Of a stretch of DNA of 64,000 nucleotides, positions 1-9,893 are shown piece by piece. Below the pieces are notes generated by a model. The model was given only the letters and a program-made list of their open reading frames with translations. It searched no databases and had not been told where the DNA came from. How positions within the stretch are numbered: the stretch's first letter is position 1; every line of letters begins with the position of its first letter. Location: the NCBI GenBank assembly GCA_033439255.1, contig CM065886.1, positions 1,488,001-1,552,000 of the forward strand, written 5' to 3'. A program made the position numbers and the translations under genes. Source of the DNA: Hericium rajendrae. Its lineage: Eukaryota > Basidiomycota > Agaricomycetes > Russulales > Hericiaceae.

Positions 1-45
1 AAGGTGAGTAAAACAGTTCTATTAACCTCATTTTGCACTAATATA

Positions 46-81
46 GAGAGTATTGCTCGTTTGAATACGGGCAATACTCTC
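46..81. repeat. Stem-loop in module head
   Basis: GAGAGTATTGC and its reverse complement GCAATACTCTC face each other across a short spacer. The third module copy has the same structure at 9938-9971 with a perfect 14-bp stem (GAGAGTATCGCTCG). The pairing is kept although the bases differ (ATTGC against ATCGC), which suggests selection on the fold. Confidence 0.8.
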
Positions 82-1222
82 GTTTTTACCCTACACAATG
101 CCCCCATTGACACCCGCAACCTCCGCATGCCCCTGCCGACTCTCGCACGCCTCTGTCGTCCTCCCCGCATCCCCTGCTGCCTCCCGCGCGCCCCTGCCAT
201 CTCCCGCGTGCCCGCATCACCTCGCGCCCGCTGCCGTCTCCCACACGCCTGTGTCGCCTCACGCGCCCCTGCATTGCCTTCCCCGCCTGTCCGTGCCGTC
301 TCCCTCGCGCCCGCGCCGTCTCGCCCATGCTGATGGCGTCTTCCCCGTGCACCTGCCATCTCCCACAAGCCCACACCGTCTCCCGCACATCCACGCAGAC
401 TCGTGCACCCCCGCACCAGCACCAGCACTCCCGCACTGACTTGCACGCGCCTGCGCGAACTCACACGTGTCCGCGCCACCTCCTGCGTGCCCGCGCCGCC
501 TCCTGTGCGCCCACACCGTCTCCCGCGCACTCCCTACACATCGCCTCCCCCCACTCACATATCTCCCCCACATCCACGCCATCTCGCGCACATTGGCGCT
601 GTCTCCCTCCATGCCGCTAACCCCTCCCCAGCTCTTCCTGCTGCCTCCCCCGTGCCCCCACCATCTCCCGTGCCCCCACTCGCCTCGCGCGCATTGGCGC
701 CGTCTTCCTTGTACATGCCGGCGTCCTTTCCTGTGCACCCGCGCTGCCTTGCGCACGCAGGCGCCGCCTCCCCTGCGTCCATGCCACCTTGCTCGCATCT
801 GCGCCACCTCGCGCACACCCATGCTGCCTCCCCCATGCCGGCGCCATCTCGCGCGTGTCCGCGCTGCCTCCCCCACATACACGCACCCCTCTTGCACGCG
901 CATGCCCCTCCGCGCGCCTTTGCCGTCTCCCCATGCCCGCATTGCCTCGTGCGCATCCACACCGTCTCCGCCGCGCCCCTGCCACCGTGCCCCTGCCATC
1001 TCTCCCGCCTCTGCACCACCGCGCGTGCATCCACGCTGTCTCCCCTGCACTGCTGCCGCCTCTCCCCCGCACCGCCGCCTCCCGCACGTTCGTGCTGCCG
1101 CCTTCCGCGCGTCCGCGCCGCTTTGCACATGCTGATGCCACCTTGTTCGCACCCGCATCCAGTCTCTCCTGCCTGTGCCAAGTCACGCATGCTCCCACCA
1201 ACTCCCCTACAGATGCAAAATG

Positions 1223-1256
1223 TGGGAACTGTTTTGCTGCAGCAAAACAGTTCCCA
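1223..1256. repeat. Perfect 34-bp palindrome
   Basis: The half-site TGGGAACTGTTTTGCTG is followed directly by its reverse complement with no spacer. Identical palindromes lie at 8241-8274 and 11341-11374, and a diverged one at 9604-9639. It marks the boundary between the GC-rich body and the AT-rich tail of each module. Confidence 0.95.
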
Positions 1257-2128
1257 TGCTCAGATAGTTTGAAGGAGACGTATTAGAATCTTGTACATTA
1301 GATTACATTTGTAACTACTGTAGGCCCAATGAGAATCATTGTGAACATCTATAGTGAAATCAAAGGATAATTTGGGCATTTAAGCATGCTTTTGAGAGTG
1401 CAGAATTGCTCAGAGTGAACATTTTATTTTTGTGATCTACCAGTGCTACAAGAAGTACGGTAGCTGTAGTTCTGGCTTTGTAAGATTGCCGGGTCTCCGG
1501 ATATCAAACCAGTGGCTTACGATTACCAAAGCTCGGTTACTATAGCCAAGGCTCGGCTACCGTAGCCATACCTCGGCTTTTACCCAAAAAACCATTTTTC
1601 CTGATGCTACTATCATGAAACGAATGAGATTTAGGGCCGGTCGCGATGCACCTTGGAGAAACGTCGTAGCGTTGCTACGGGGTCTCGGAAATATCGAGAC
1701 GTGTACCTGTATTTCGCGAGGGGTACGGCAGGCAGGCGAAGTAACTGCAAATGCGTCAAAAACCTGTCATCTAGACTGAAAGCCATTAGAGATCAGATCG
1801 GAGATTTTGAAAACTCACCATCACAATGTCAAATTTTCAAGTTGTCGACAACCTTTTGTGAGGTATGTATTTATGGTGGATTTTAGGAAACGGTTCAAAA
1901 TCGCCAGATGCCGGTCATGCCGACTATGCCGGGCTGATGTTTGGTCGTCGACCGACTTGTGGGCATATCAGGGCCCCGGACACCTTCGCAATGTGAGAGA
2001 AAGTTCATTCTCCCTCCAATAACGTCTTTGAGGAAGATCAATTATTTGTATCTTCTTGTGTCTTGTGCAACATCATCATCAGATCGCAGCCGCAGAAGTG
2101 TAAACGGGGACTAAGTTTTTTTTTTGTA

Positions 2129-2800
2129 TCAATCATCATCGAATGGCATTGTGGTATATCGGGTAGCCTTTACAAAGTGGTTCTGCATGCTCATCCCCGC
2201 AATGTGGCAGACCTCGTCCTCCATCAGGCCCATGCCAAGCAGCTTCGGCACCAGCAGCAGTGCGTACTCGCTGATTAGCGAGTTGCGGAACAGCAAGATG
2301 TCATCCGTCTGCACGCCATCAGCGACCGGGCATGAAAAGGTAGACATGCAAGAGAGAATGCACGCAGACGGCGAGAGGATAGTCGTGGTGTAGGTAGCAG
2401 CGGATGTGATCGTCCAGATGCAGTTTTTGCATCTGAAAAGTGGCATCAATGCTTCGATCAGGCGCACATGTCGTGTGCGGGGCTCCACGCCGGCGTGCAG
2501 ACAGGTGAGCGGAGCATGCACAGCAGGTTCGACGAGAGGCAGATCTCAATGCAGGTCTTGTTCTTCAGCACGAGGGCCCTCATATGCTTCGTCATCCGGG
2601 TCGCCTGGGAATGGGAAGAAGTAGATGGGCTCCAATATGGCATCAACGATGTCTGCAGCAATATGCACCTTCGCTATGATATACACGATGGTCCCATCCG
2701 GCACAGGCTGGCTAGAAGCGGGAGCATACACGCGAACGGTTCCATCCATAGGACTGCTATTATTTGCCGACAGCTGCAATGTCAAGCTGTACAAATAAAA
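2129..2800 (-). pseudogene. Relic of a fungal hypothetical protein, interrupted at the retroelement edge
   Basis: Reading the minus strand just beyond the left LTR gives a coherent stretch containing SSPMDGTVRVYAPASSQPV, then DGTIVYIIAKVHIAAD and FFPFPGDPDDEAYE. These resemble, from memory, a mushroom hypothetical protein family with an OB-like fold. A further stretch at 2521-2129 is in another frame, so the gene is broken. The LTR begins at 2807, directly upstream of the readable part. Family and function are uncertain. Confidence 0.35.
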
Positions 2801-2806
2801 CAGCGT

Positions 2807-3628
2807 TGATGTGTGGACCCTGGGAATGGAGGTGGCAGCCAAAACCAAAACCAACAGAGTACCGGGGGGTGCGAGGGGACCAAGTATCTCAAGTGAGGAG
2901 TGAGGTGAGGGCAGCTGAAGGTCACTGCAGCAGGAACGATGGAACGGCTGGTTCGCTAAGGGCGATACTGAGGCAATCTGGTGATAAGCGGCTGGGAAGG
3001 ATGAGGAACGGCTGTAGAATGACAAGGGGAACGACGAGACACACGGGTCTCCGATACGACAGACTGATCCTAGAGAAAAGGACTGAAAAGCGGCTGATAT
3101 GACTGAATCTGACGAACGACGCTGCGGGCGGACTGGCCTAAAGGAGGGCGAACTTGTCTAAAGCCCGGAGAACAATGAGAACAACAGTGAGAGAGACTTC
3201 TGAGGTCTGAGCTCTGAGGGGGAAAGGTGCACTGGGGGGTTCTATTCGAAGCTGGGACTCTGTCTACCATACAAGTAAGAAACTCGCCCTGGGCGATCTC
3301 GGGCAATCTCGGACTCGGCTGCTCTATGGTACATCTATGGTCCGAAACCATCAAAAGGCGGCATCCAGGCATCCTGTACAACACAGACCCGGTACCATAA
3401 TGCCCACAACCTGATTGGCTCACCAAAACCGCTGAGGACGACCTGGAGCGAACTTGAGGAAACCTCGGTGAGGCCTGCAGTAGCTAACAACTCCTGAGAT
3501 GAGGGACATCACTGCTCTGAGCGAGGTTGGTGGGTGAGGAGCTGGAAGCTGGATGGAAGTGAAGGGGAACTGCATGGGAGATGGTGAGATGAGGTCTGAC
3601 GTTGCTGAACACAGCTTGAGGCGTATCA
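2807..3628 (-). repeat. 3' LTR of the gag-only element
   Basis: About 822 bp with TG..CA ends on the minus strand. It shares about 700 bp with 7192-7890 with only a few mismatches. No matching target-site duplication was found at the outer edges. Confidence 0.8.
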
Positions 3629-3766
3629 TTCTCCCCCCAACTGAAAAATAGACTGCCCTCAGTCTAACCAATGAGCCCCACGAGGGATTCGGACGCTAGA
3701 CACCAAATACGCTTCGAGCAGTGTTCTCACTATAGCTGAGAAGGAGAGTGGAGGTGGTGACAACGA

Positions 3767-6070
3767 TCAAGCAGGAATGCATCGCGATAGAGGAGGACGA
3801 TCTGGGATCACTGCTGGTGGGTTCTGATGGAAAGCAAGATGGTCAAGGAAAATGATATCGCTGTCGTCGACTAAGGGTGCCCTGAGCGAACTTGATGCGG
3901 ATCTGAAAAGTGACTGGAGAAATGACACTGAAAGCGGTGGAGTGATGGAAAACGGAGGTCGACAGTCAGCAGGTATAGGCTTGGATGCCATAGGCAAGCT
4001 TGGAGTGGGTTCAGAGCCACCAACAAGGACTCCTGGGTTGAGATCAGATTTTGAGACACCCTGGTGATCCACCTGCAGGTCTGTGCATTGAGAAAGAAAC
4101 TCTGCATCGGTAGAGACGGTAGAAGGAAGGGTAGATGAGCTGCTCGAGACTTGGTGCTTCTCTAAGTCCAATAGAAACAAGTTCGCCGGTGGTTCGCTTC
4201 GGGCGATGTTGAGCGCAGAGCGAACTTGAGTCTCTAACTGCTCGCATTGGTCTCTGGATGACAGGAGAGGCCTCCTAGATGATGACACATGATGATCGAT
4301 GAAGGATGAGCTCGACATATGGGCTGGCATCACGGCTGGCTCATGGAGCTGAGCAAGTTCGCCTCGAGCGTGGTAGGTGGTGAAGTCGAGTTGCATCTGA
4401 TAGAGCTGAGCAAGCTGATGTCTGCAAGACTGGATCGGCGTCGAAATGGAGAGGCCATGCCTTAGAAGATAGACTCGATCCTCAAAGGACACTTGATCTG
4501 CGGTCGAAGGAAGGTCGCTGTGGGCGGACTTGTGCGGAGCAGGCATTTGGTGGACAAAGGGAGCAGTTTGAGCGATGATGCTTGGTGAAGACTGGTCTGG
4601 GGCATGCCAGGATGGGGTGCGCTGATAGAACTGGTCAAGACGAACTGCAATGGGATCACCTGGGACACCTCGAGGTAGCCAGGCCCCAGAAGGTAAAGTG
4701 ATCTCGCCTCTGGCGTTGAACTTGCACTTGCCAGCCTCCAGGTACGTCTGAACTGCTACGCACTGACGAAGGAAGTGACCATGGGCCCCACAGAAGCTGC
4801 AATGCCCAGGGGCAGTCCGAATACGCCGAGGCTGTCTGAAGGTCGTCGAAGGCGTACAGGAGGTCGCTGGCTGGACAGGAGGTGAAAACATCGGTGGCTG
4901 GACCGTTCTAAGCAGGAGATTCACTAATGAGGGTACATGCTCGCTTTTGATAGTGATTGTGGTGGCAGAACCCAAGACCGCTGGTGGCGAACTCACCAAA
5001 ACGTCGGCAACTGGGTCATTACAGCTTGTATGAGGGCCAAATGTGATGCTGGTACCATGCAGAATGCGCTTAGCAGCGTGATAGATGTCGATAATGGGGT
5101 AGGGCTCGTCTGGATGGTGGTCTGGGTGCCTCTGGGTGAGATAGGCCTCAATCTGGTGGCAGAGTCGATCAGGAAGCGCTGAGAGGAAGAAATGCTGCTC
5201 CTCGAAAGCAGAGAGACGTCCCTGGTGCTTCAGGCAATGTGAAATGACCAAAAATCGACGAAGAAATGCACCAAGTTCGCCTAAGGAGGACAAGTTCGCC
5301 TGAAGCGTCCTTCGAGCGAGAGCCACCAAATCCTGCCTGGACCAAAGGCCTCCTGCTTTGGAACCTGGATACAACTTCTGGATCGCAGCCTTGAACTCAT
5401 TCCAAGTGCCTGTGCCAAAACTCGGTTCAGACTGCCAGAGATCCTGGGCATCTAACTCAGACAAAAGCCGGACTGCATGAGCCTTCTTCTCCAAATCATC
5501 CTGGACCTGAAAGCGCTGAAAACAAAACTCCAGATCGGCAAAATATGGTCCAAGCTCACGGGGATCGTCTCCGGCAAAGCTGGGAGCACCGCTCTCTCCA
5601 CGCATTGGCATGAACGCTGATGGCGTCATTGTAACAGAAGCGGCGGGACAGGGGTAATGTCGAGGATGAAAGTGAGCAGTAGTGATCGGAGGCACGCTAG
5701 AGCAATCAGGAATGATGGAGGTGACTCTGATGCAAAGAAAGTGAGCCTGAGATGGACTAGGGGCGATCAGGGAAGATGAGGAGCGACTTTGAGGCGATCT
5801 TGCTATGACTAGGGCAATGCGAGACGATTGGAAGGGATGAGTGAAGAACCAAGGTGGTGGACGATGACCTGCAATGATAACTGATGATCTGGAATGCTTG
5901 AAAGCGATGAAAGGTGCTTGAAAGCGATGACAAATGCTCAAAAGCAATAGAAGGCAATTCTGGGGCAACCAGAATGGCGAGCAATAGGGAGAGATGATCC
6001 AAAGGGGCCAGGGGTGCTCCTGGGGTGATACAACCTGGAAAAGCAATGAGAAACTGCTAAAAGCAACCAA
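3767..6070 (-). CDS. Gag-like protein of the LTR element
   Basis: This is a long open frame of up to 767 codons. The first part is low complexity; the likely gag proper begins near 5605 with a capsid-like helical region (LGPYFADLEFCFQRF, then WNEFKAAIQKLYPG). A CCHC zinc knuckle follows (CSFCGAHGHFLRQC, spacing C-x2-C-x4-H-x4-C). The rest is serine/proline-rich. No pol domains follow before the 3' LTR. Confidence 0.75.
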   Translation of the reverse strand: MVAFSSFSLLFQVVSPQEHPWPLWIISPYCSPFWLPQNCLLLLLSICHRFQAPFIAFKHSRSSVIIAGHRPPPWFFTHPFQSSRIALVIARSPQSRSSSSLIAPSPSQAHFLCIRVTSIIPDCSSVPPITTAHFHPRHYPCPAASVTMTPSAFMPMRGESGAPSFAGDDPRELGPYFADLEFCFQRFQVQDDLEKKAHAVRLLSELDAQDLWQSEPSFGTGTWNEFKAAIQKLYPGSKAGGLWSRQDLVALARRTLQANLSSLGELGAFLRRFLVISHCLKHQGRLSAFEEQHFFLSALPDRLCHQIEAYLTQRHPDHHPDEPYPIIDIYHAAKRILHGTSITFGPHTSCNDPVADVLVSSPPAVLGSATTITIKSEHVPSLVNLLLRTVQPPMFSPPVQPATSCTPSTTFRQPRRIRTAPGHCSFCGAHGHFLRQCVAVQTYLEAGKCKFNARGEITLPSGAWLPRGVPGDPIAVRLDQFYQRTPSWHAPDQSSPSIIAQTAPFVHQMPAPHKSAHSDLPSTADQVSFEDRVYLLRHGLSISTPIQSCRHQLAQLYQMQLDFTTYHARGELAQLHEPAVMPAHMSSSSFIDHHVSSSRRPLLSSRDQCEQLETQVRSALNIARSEPPANLFLLDLEKHQVSSSSSTLPSTVSTDAEFLSQCTDLQVDHQGVSKSDLNPGVLVGGSEPTPSLPMASKPIPADCRPPFSITPPLSVSFLQSLFRSASSSLRAPLVDDSDIIFLDHLAFHQNPPAVIPDRPPLSRCIPA

Positions 6071-7191
6071 TGTCGCCGACGGTGGGTCAAGATCGCCAGT
6101 GGAAATCTAAAACAAAAGAAAGCAAGTAGGGGCCAAGAAAATGACCTGAGAGCGACTCGAGAGGCTCCTGAACGTCGATGGTGACTTTGGGATGGACTGT
6201 AAGCAGTCTGGACACAACTGGCTCAACCTGAAAGAAACAAGACTCCTCTGCAACCGATGGAGAGTGCTAGGGATGCTGGGGCGACCTTGCCTAAGACAAA
6301 ATGCGATAAGTCGATGGGAGATGGCTCCTGAACGAAAGACAGTGATAGGAGTGATCGATAGGAACCCTGGGGCAATGAAAAGTGACTCAAAGCACTGGAA
6401 GATGATAGGAGGAGGAGCTGATGCAAGCTATGAGGTACAGAGGCACCTCCAAGGTGAGTCTGAGCAACAGAAGGGAGCTGGGACGACTCAATGGTGCGAA
6501 GAGGTCGCTGAAGGGGATATAAGGGCAATCCTGGACGACCTAAGATGCTGAAAGCTGGCGGCGACCTAGTATGCTACCGGCGACTCTGTGGCGACAGTGC
6601 TAGGTGATGATCCTGGGTGCTAAAAAGGCAAACAAGAGCGATTGAAGACCAACCAATGCCGTCAAAATGCAATCTGGAGCGACCAAATGAAGCGAGAAGT
6701 GATGCTAGGCAGTAGGAGATGCTGGGGACTGAGTCTGCCTAAGGCAACCTTGAGGCGAGCTGAGACGATCTGAGGTGATCAAAGGATGATCAAAGATGAT
6801 GGGAGTGACCTAAAGACGACAAAGAAAGGCAGGAGGTGACGAGAGGTGATAGGAGATGACCCAGAATGATCTGAGCCAGTACAGGGCACTAGAGAGAGAT
6901 GGGGGATGGTCCTGGGCAACAAAAAGCGACTCTGGGAGGGGCAGGATGGTGGAAAGCGACAGGAGGCAATCAGGTGCGATGAATGGTGACGAGAACCGAT
7001 TGGAAAGCTCTGCAACCAATGGCGATCTCGAAGAATGCACCAAGGCTGCCTAAGGCGATAGCGAGCGAGAATGTGATAGAGAGCAAAAATGCGATGTCCT
7101 GACCTCGATGGCAGTCTTGACCCGATAGAGGCTACGCCTGGGTACACCCCTCACTGTTTTGAGTATGGAACCCTCGCGGTGGGCTCCAAAA

Positions 7192-7890
7192 TGATGTGTG
7201 GACCCTGGGAATGGAGGCGGCAGCCAAAACCAAAACCAACAGAGTACCGGGGGGTGCGAGGGGACCAAGTATCTCAAGTGAGGAGTGAGATGAGGGCAGC
7301 TGAAGGTCACTGCAGCAGGAACGATGGAACGGCTGGTTCGCTAAGGGCGATACTGAGGCGATCTGGTGATAAGCGGCTGGGAAGGATGAGGAACGGCTGT
7401 AGAATGACAAGAGGAATGACGAGACACACGGGTCTCCGATACGACAGACTGATCCTAGAGAAAAAGACTGAAAAGCGGCTGATATGACTGAATCTGACGA
7501 ACGACGCTGCGGGCGGACTGGCCTAAAGGAGGGCGAACTTGTCTAAAGCCCGGAGAACAATGAGAACAACAGTGAGAGAGACTTCTGAGGTCTGAGCTCT
7601 GAGGGGGAAAGGTGCACTGGGGGGTTCTATTCGAAGCTGGGACTCTGTCTACCATACAAGTAAGAAACTCGCCCTGGGCGATCTCGGGCAATCTCGGACT
7701 CGGCTGCTCTATGGTACATCTATGGTCCGAAACCATCAAAAGGCGGCATCCAGGCATCCTGTACAACACAGACCCGGTACCATAATGCCCACAACCTGAT
7801 TGGCTCACCAAAACCGCTGAGGACGACCTGGAGCGAACTTGAGGAAACCTCGGTGAGGCCTGCAGTAGCTAACAACTCCTGAGATGAGGG
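7192..7890 (-). repeat. 5' LTR copy of the gag-only element, partial
   Basis: It is nearly identical to the corresponding part of the other LTR, and ends exactly where the right inverted arm begins (shared GCATCA). Confidence 0.8.
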
Positions 7891-9493
7891 CATCAGGAAA
7901 AATGGTTTTTTGGGTAATAGCCGAGGTATGGCTACGGTAGCCGAGCCTTGGCTATAGTAACCGAGCTTTGGTAATCGTAAGCCACTGGTTTGATATCCGG
8001 AGACCCGGCAATCTTACAAAGCCAGAACTACAGCTACCGTACTTCTTGTAGCACTGGTAGATCACAAAAATAAAATGTTCACTCTGAGCAATTCTGCACT
8101 CTCAAAAGCATGCTTAAATGCCCAAATTATCCTTTGATTTCACTATAGATGTTCACAATGATTCTCATTGGGCCTACAGTAGTTACAAATGTAATCTAAT
8201 GTACAAGATTCTAATACGTCTCCTTCAAACTATCTGAGCATGGGAACTGTTTTGCTGCAGCAAAACAGTTCCCACATTTTGCATCTGTAGGGGAGTTGGT
8301 GGGAGCATGCGTGACTTGGCACAGGCAGGAGAGACTGGATGCGGGTGCGAACAAGGTGGCATCAGCATGTGCAAAGCGGCGCGGACGCGCGGAAGGCGGC
8401 AGCACGAACGTGCGGGAGGCGGCGGTGCGGGGGAGAGGCGGCAGCAGTGCAGGGGAGACAGCGTGGATGCACGCGCGGTGGTGCAGAGGCGGGAGAGATG
8501 GCAGGGGCACGGTGGCAGGGGCGCGGCGGAGACGGTGTGGATGCGCACGAGGCAATGCGGGCATGGGGAGACGGCAAAGGCGCGCGGAGGGGCATGCGCG
8601 TGCAAGAGGGGTGCGTGTATGTGGGGGAGGCAGCGCGGACACGCGCGAGATGGCGCCGGCATGGGGGAGGCAGCATGGGTGTGCGCGAGGTGGCGCAGAT
8701 GCGAGCAAGGTGGCATGGACGCAGGGGAGGCGGCGCCTGCGTGCGCAAGGCAGCGCGGGTGCACAGGAAAGGACGCCGGCATGTACAAGGAAGACGGCGC
8801 CAATGCGCGCGAGGCGAGTGGGGGCACGGGAGATGGTGGGGGCACGGGGGAGGCAGCAGGGAGAGCTGGGGAGGGGTTAGCGGCATGGAGGGAGACAGCG
8901 CCAATGTGCGCGAGATGGCGTGGATGTGGGGGAGATGTGTGAGTGGGGGGGAGGCGATGTAGGTGCGCGGGAGACGGTGTGGGCGCACAGGAGGCGGCGC
9001 GGGCACGCAGGAGGTGGCACGGACACGTGTGAGTTCGCGCAGGCGCGTGCAAGTCAGTGCGGGAGTGCTGGTGCTGGTGCGGGGGTGCACGAGTCTGCGT
9101 GGATGTGCGGGAGACGGTGTGGGCTTGTGGGAGATGGCAGGTGCACGGGGAAGACGCCATCAGCATGGGCGAGACGGCGCGGGCACGAGGGAGACGGCAC
9201 GGACAGGCGGGGAAGGCAATGCAGGGGCGCGTGAGGCGACACAGGCGTGTGGGAGACGGCAGCGGGCGCGAGGTGATGCGGGCACGCGGGAGATGGCAGG
9301 GGCGCGCGGGAGGCAGCAGGGGATGCGGGGAGGACGACAGAGGCGTGCGAGAGTCGGCAGGGGCATGCGGAGGTTGCGGGTGTCAATGGGGGCATTGTGT
9401 AGGGTAAAAACGAGAGTATTGCCCGTATTCAAACGAGCAATACTCTCTATATTAGTGCAAAATGAGGTTAATAGAACTGTTTTACTCACCTTG
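7890..9493 (-). repeat. Right arm of the large inverted repeat
   Basis: This is the reverse complement of 1-1607, with the same order of head, stem-loop, minisatellite, palindrome (8241-8274) and AT-rich tail. Its tail end meets the partial LTR at 7890; its head ends at 9493 in ACTCACCTT. The spacer between the two arms is about 6.3 kb. Confidence 0.85.
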
Positions 9494-9893
9494 TAGCCCT
9501 CTACGGCTCTTCCCTGTAGTGAATTTGCCTAGATACCTGAAAAAGATGTGTGAACCATTCATTCAAGGAGAGAAACGTACCTTGCAGGTTTGAAAAAACA
9601 GCCGTGGGACGTGTTTGGCTGTAGCCAAACGTTTCCCACGCGCCCCCGCATTTTTTTTTTTTTTCTTCAAGTCGAAACGCGCGCAGGCACGGCCCGCCGC
9701 ACACCGTGCTGTTTTATCGTCCATATATGGTCACTAAAATGAATCGGGCCGCACGGCTCCGTGCGCTCGACTTGCGCGCGATTTGACTTTGCCTGCCACG
9801 TCGTCTTCCTTCCACCCACCCCTTCCTCATGCTGGAATTTTAATTGTAAGTGTCTCTTCATCTTTTTCGATTCTTGTTGGGCTGGGAATAAAG
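9494..9893. other. Spacer between two divergently oriented modules
   Basis: No gene is seen. It holds a diverged palindrome at 9604-9639 (GTGGGACGTGTTTGGCTG and its imperfect mirror) followed by a T-tract at 9652-9664. It may be the remains of another module copy. Confidence 0.5.

Larger units (their letters stand above)
1..1607 (+). repeat. Left arm of a large inverted repeat (unclassified modular element)
   Basis: This arm matches the reverse complement of 7890-9493 almost throughout, apart from small indels such as one near 530-560. In order it has a head reading AAGGTGAGTA, a stem-loop at 46-81, a GC-rich pyrimidine-biased minisatellite body (about 110-1200), a perfect 34-bp palindrome at 1223-1256, and an AT-richer tail to 1607 with motifs such as GGCTACCGTAGCC. 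The tail ends in TTTTTCCTGATGC. Open frames in the body occur on both strands and are composition artefacts. The arm may continue left of the window. No transposase is visible; a non-autonomous DNA element is one reading. Confidence 0.8.
2807..7890 (-). mobile_element. Gag-only LTR retrotransposon fossil (TR-GAG-like, probably Ty3/Gypsy kin)
   Basis: The element reads on the minus strand. Its 3' LTR is 2807-3628 (about 822 bp, TGATACGCC...CACACATCA), preceded by a G-rich polypurine tract at 3629-3641. The 5' LTR copy starts at 7192 and runs to 7890, where it abuts the right inverted arm and is partial. A primer-binding-like TGGAGCCCACCGCGAGG follows the 5' LTR. The shared LTR parts are nearly identical, so the element is young. 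Between the LTRs only a gag-like frame is recognisable. No protease, reverse transcriptase or integrase is seen, so it would have been non-autonomous. It is broken at one end. Confidence 0.8.

Noticed and set aside
259-1158. Long open frames of 200-300 codons on both strands in the GC-rich arms
   Set aside because: They occur in several frames at once on both strands of a minisatellite, are Arg/Gly/Ala or Pro/Ser/Cys/His-rich, and have no domain. They are composition artefacts.
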